From Clostridia bacterium (GTDB lineage: Bacteria; Bacillota; Clostridia; Oscillospirales; Acutalibacteraceae), in the NCBI GenBank assembly GCA_017502085.1, contig JAFVVQ010000057.1, positions 32,976-96,975 of the forward strand: 64,000 nucleotides of DNA. The letters run 5' to 3'. The position numbers were made by a program, and so were the translations under genes. Under the pieces are notes generated by a model. That model saw nothing but the letters and a program-made list of their open reading frames with translations, did no database searches and was not told the DNA's origin. Position 1 is the stretch's first letter, and every line of letters begins with the position of its first letter. Positions 62,349 to 64,000 of the stretch are shown here, one piece after another.

Positions 62349-63107
62349 TTGGCTAAAAAGATATGTATAATCGTCGGTCACGGTAAGTCTGCGGGCGGCG
62401 GTTATGACAGCGGTGCCGTCAGCCGCGACGGCAGATATCACGAATTCAGAATTGCGAGAGAAATTGCAAAATATGCGGCGGATTATCTCGGATGTGACCT
62501 GATGAACTATGACGGCTCGATTTATCTGACGGACAGAATCAAAGCTGTCAACAAAGCGGATTATGATTTCATTGCAGAGATTCATCTCAATGCGGGCGGC
62601 GGAAAGGGTACGGAGGCTTATTATTACAACGGATCGCCGACGGGACTGCGTACTGCAAAGGCGGTGACGGATGAAATTGCAAAAGAATTCTCAATCCGCA
62701 ACCGAGGTGCGAAGGTGCGTCTGAACAAAGACGGAAAAGATTATTTTGCAATAATCCGAGATACAAAACCAACGGCAATCCTCATCGAAACCGTGTTTAT
62801 CGATAATGACGACGAACTCAGAGTAATTGTTACCGAAGACGGTCAGAAACGTTGCGGCGAAGCAATCGGCAGAGCGCTTGAATCAACTCTGGGTTCAAAG
62901 ACGGTCAACGGTGATTTCAAAGTTGAAATCAAGGCAGAGAGTCTTTATATCCGTGAAGGTGCAGGCACAGGCTACAAGTCTGTCGGGATTGTAAAAAAAG
63001 GCGAAATTCATTCAATATCCGTAACGGATTCCTTCGGCGGCTGGGGCAGACTTTCCGACGGCAGGGGCTGGATTTCGCTCAATTCAAAATATATCAGGAG
63101 GTTATGA
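62349..63107 (+). CDS. N-acetylmuramoyl-L-alanine amidase (endolysin-like) with SH3b domain
   Basis: 252 residues with a TTG start; GGAGGG lies upstream. It cuts the amide bond between MurNAc and the stem peptide. Amidase_3 motifs: H11 in IIVGHGKS, E32 in HEFRIAREI, H79 in IAEIHLNAGG and the catalytic Glu in ILIETVFIDN. Residues about 190-252 form an SH3b wall-binding domain (SLYIREGAGTGYKSVGIVKKG, WGRLSDGRGWISL). No signal peptide, as expected for release by the holin. Confidence 0.92.
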   Translation: MAKKICIIVGHGKSAGGGYDSGAVSRDGRYHEFRIAREIAKYAADYLGCDLMNYDGSIYLTDRIKAVNKADYDFIAEIHLNAGGGKGTEAYYYNGSPTGLRTAKAVTDEIAKEFSIRNRGAKVRLNKDGKDYFAIIRDTKPTAILIETVFIDNDDELRVIVTEDGQKRCGEAIGRALESTLGSKTVNGDFKVEIKAESLYIREGAGTGYKSVGIVKKGEIHSISVTDSFGGWGRLSDGRGWISLNSKYIRRL

Positions 63108-63319
63108 TGGAAACGGATGCTGTTTTTTCATTTCTCGGCTCAGCGCTTGGTTGTATAGCGGGTATTCTCACCTCGCAAAGGCTGACGGTTTACCGTATTC
63201 AGCAGCTTGAAGCGAAAGTCAACAAGCATAATAATCTTGTTGAGAGAATGACGGTCAACGAAATGAAAATCAAAAATATCGAGGAAAAGGTTAAGTGTGA
63301 GGTGTGTAATCATGGCTAA
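63107..63319 (+). CDS. Small membrane protein, XhlA-like
   Basis: 70 residues. An N-terminal hydrophobic helix (about 5-22) is followed by a coiled coil (RIQQLEAKVNKHNNLVERMTVNEMKIKNIEEKV). This resembles XhlA-type phage lysis accessory proteins with the order reversed. I chose the second of two adjacent ATGs; AGGAGG is upstream. Located between amidase and holin. Confidence 0.6.
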   Translation: METDAVFSFLGSALGCIAGILTSQRLTVYRIQQLEAKVNKHNNLVERMTVNEMKIKNIEEKVKCEVCNHG

Positions 63320-63584
63320 AATAAAAGAAATATTTGTCAGTATGCGCAACGTTACGCCCGCATCGTGGGTGAGACTGATTATGCTCATTGCATCGGTGAT
63401 CGGCGTTGCGGTAAGACTTTTCGGTGCGGATTTTTCTGCAGAAAACGAAGAAATCGCAAAGGATGCGGCAGCACTGATAGTGCTTGCTGTTTCATCTGCG
63501 GCGGCATACTGGAAAAACAATTCATTCACCGAAGCGGCTCAGGCAGCAGATGCAATCCTTTCTGCGCTGAAAAGAAACAAATAA
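63312..63584 (+). CDS. Phage holin
   Basis: 90 residues. A transmembrane helix (about 16-33) and a second hydrophobic stretch (about 50-66) are followed by AAYWKNNSFTEAAQAADAIL, the typical ending of phiLC3-type holins. Holins form membrane pores that let the endolysin reach the wall. GAGG lies before the ATG at 63312; it overlaps the preceding gene by 8 bases. Confidence 0.8.
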   Translation: MAKIKEIFVSMRNVTPASWVRLIMLIASVIGVAVRLFGADFSAENEEIAKDAAALIVLAVSSAAAYWKNNSFTEAAQAADAILSALKRNK

Positions 63585-63585
63585 A

Positions 63586-63611
63586 AGGGGATTATTTTTA
63601 AAATACCCCTT
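63586..63611. repeat. Short hairpin after the holin gene
   Basis: AAGGGG/CCCCTT (63586-63591 and 63606-63611) with complementary TATTTT/AAAATA inside. No T run follows, so it is not a standard terminator; it overlaps the -35 of the tRNA promoter. Confidence 0.4.
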
Positions 63612-63639
63612 GACAAAACGGTGGACGTTAATATATAAT
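63610..63639 (+). promoter_or_regulatory. Promoter of tRNA-Val
   Basis: TTGACA at 63610-63615, 18 bases, TATAAT at 63634-63639. Confidence 0.75.
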
Positions 63640-63665
63640 ATCATCTGCACTTGGGTGCGAGATGA

Positions 63666-63741
63666 GGACGTTTAGCTCAGCTGGTAGAGCATTCGCTTGA
63701 CGTGCGAAGGGTCAGCGGTTCAAGTCCGTTAACGTCCACCA
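63666..63741 (+). tRNA. tRNA-Val (anticodon GAC)
   Basis: 76 bases including encoded CCA. Acceptor stem GGACGTT/AACGTCC, D-loop AGCTCAGCTGGTAGAGC, anticodon stem TTCGC/GCGAA with loop TTGACGT (anticodon GAC at 63699-63701), and T-arm GGTTCAAGTCC. Confidence 0.95.
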
Positions 63742-63813
63742 AACGGGCATTGGATGAACACTTATTTTTTCAAAGGCGGTTTCGCCGTAAGGGTTCCGAT
63801 CTGATGCAAAACA

Positions 63814-63855
63814 GAAAAGAGAGTCAAGGTTTAAAGCCTTGGCTCTCTTTTATTT
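63814..63855. terminator. Terminator after tRNA-Val
   Basis: AAAAGAGAGTCAAGG/CCTTGGCTCTCTTTT followed by ATTT; symmetric arms allow use from both sides. Confidence 0.8.
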
Positions 63856-63887
63856 ATGTGTTGCTATGTCACCATAGACTTACTGTC

Positions 63888-64000
63888 TTACCCATTTTCT
63901 TGCTGCCATTTTTCAAACGCTTTTTTGCCTTCTTCGGATTCATAATACTTTCGTATCTCCGGCACAAGAAACCTTGCGAATGAGTCGATTACCGACTGCG
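63888..64000 (-). CDS. C-terminus of an unidentified protein, cut by window edge
   Basis: Only the last 37 codons are visible on the minus strand: a charged tail containing FARFLVPEIRKYYESEEG and ending KWQQENG. This kind of tail occurs in proteins on clostridial mobile elements, but the identity cannot be settled from this fragment. It converges on the tRNA-Val gene. Confidence 0.6.
   Translation of the reverse strand, partial: QSVIDSFARFLVPEIRKYYESEEGKKAFEKWQQENG

Noticed and set aside
59490-63584. Complete inducible prophage
   Set aside because: No integrase, terminase, portal, capsid or tape-measure gene is present, and no direct repeat attachment sites were found around tRNA-Val.

Overview
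The window looks like chromosome of an anaerobic, spore-lineage Clostridia species, most likely a gut Oscillospirales/Ruminococcaceae-type bacterium. Evidence: a GlgB-GlgC-GlgD-GlgA glycogen set with the Firmicutes-type GlgD, a 2[4Fe-4S] ferredoxin, a rubredoxin/rubrerythrin oxygen-defence protein, SpoIID and BofA homologues, HPr with both His15 and Ser46, and several glycoside hydrolases with sugar symporters. Start codons were placed by Shine-Dalgarno (SD) spacing; many promoters are close to sigma-A consensus (TTGACA-like, 16-18 bp, TATAAT-like).

Layout. 1-2.5 kb: end-truncated FliB-like gene and a PASTA protein with a degenerate kinase domain. 2.6-9.4 kb: glycogen operon glgB-glgC-glgD-(CAP-like membrane protein)-glgA. 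9.4-12.6 kb: XRE regulator, a histidine-phosphatase homologue lacking its catalytic His, GH35 beta-galactosidase. 12.6-16.5 kb: a tandem glycine riboswitch with its own promoter and terminator but no gene behind it, a flavin reductase-rubredoxin-rubrerythrin fusion, gdhA, ferredoxin. 16.5-22.4 kb: minus-strand run with citrate synthase, membrane protein, AEC transporter, QueG-like protein, holB and ricT. 22.4-29 kb: spoIID-like gene, zinc-ribbon protein, a four-gene operon ending in araD, an NSS transporter. 29-35.1 kb: DegV, an XRE-transmembrane-lipase fusion, a secreted hydrolase, and a FemAB/ThuA/dUTPase operon. 35.2-41 kb: GH30 enzyme with a tailed sugar symporter, HD hydrolase, and a divergent Card1/Can2-like CARF nuclease. 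41-47.2 kb: two envelope proteins and the glycolytic genes pgk, tpiA and gpmI separated by repeats. 47.2-56.7 kb: Gfo/Idh/MocA oxidoreductase, GNAT, GH78, ABC-F, manA; YaaL/BofA pair; small SOS-box gene; DUF4838 protein. 56.9-57.6 kb: candidate small RNA and ptsH. 57.6-64 kb: hydrolase, DUF554 protein, then a compact phage-derived cassette (S24 repressor, SOS-box promoter, regulator, tail-like protein, amidase, holin) abutting tRNA-Val(GAC) and the end of another gene.

The items most worth following up are the membrane-anchored DNA-binding lipase (29941-31770), the SOS-box lysis cassette without head or tail genes (59490-63584), the orphan glycine riboswitch (12663-12956), the CARF nuclease with no CRISPR locus in view (39715-40929), and the rubrerythrin fusion that keeps a strong internal ribosome-binding site (12972-14285).
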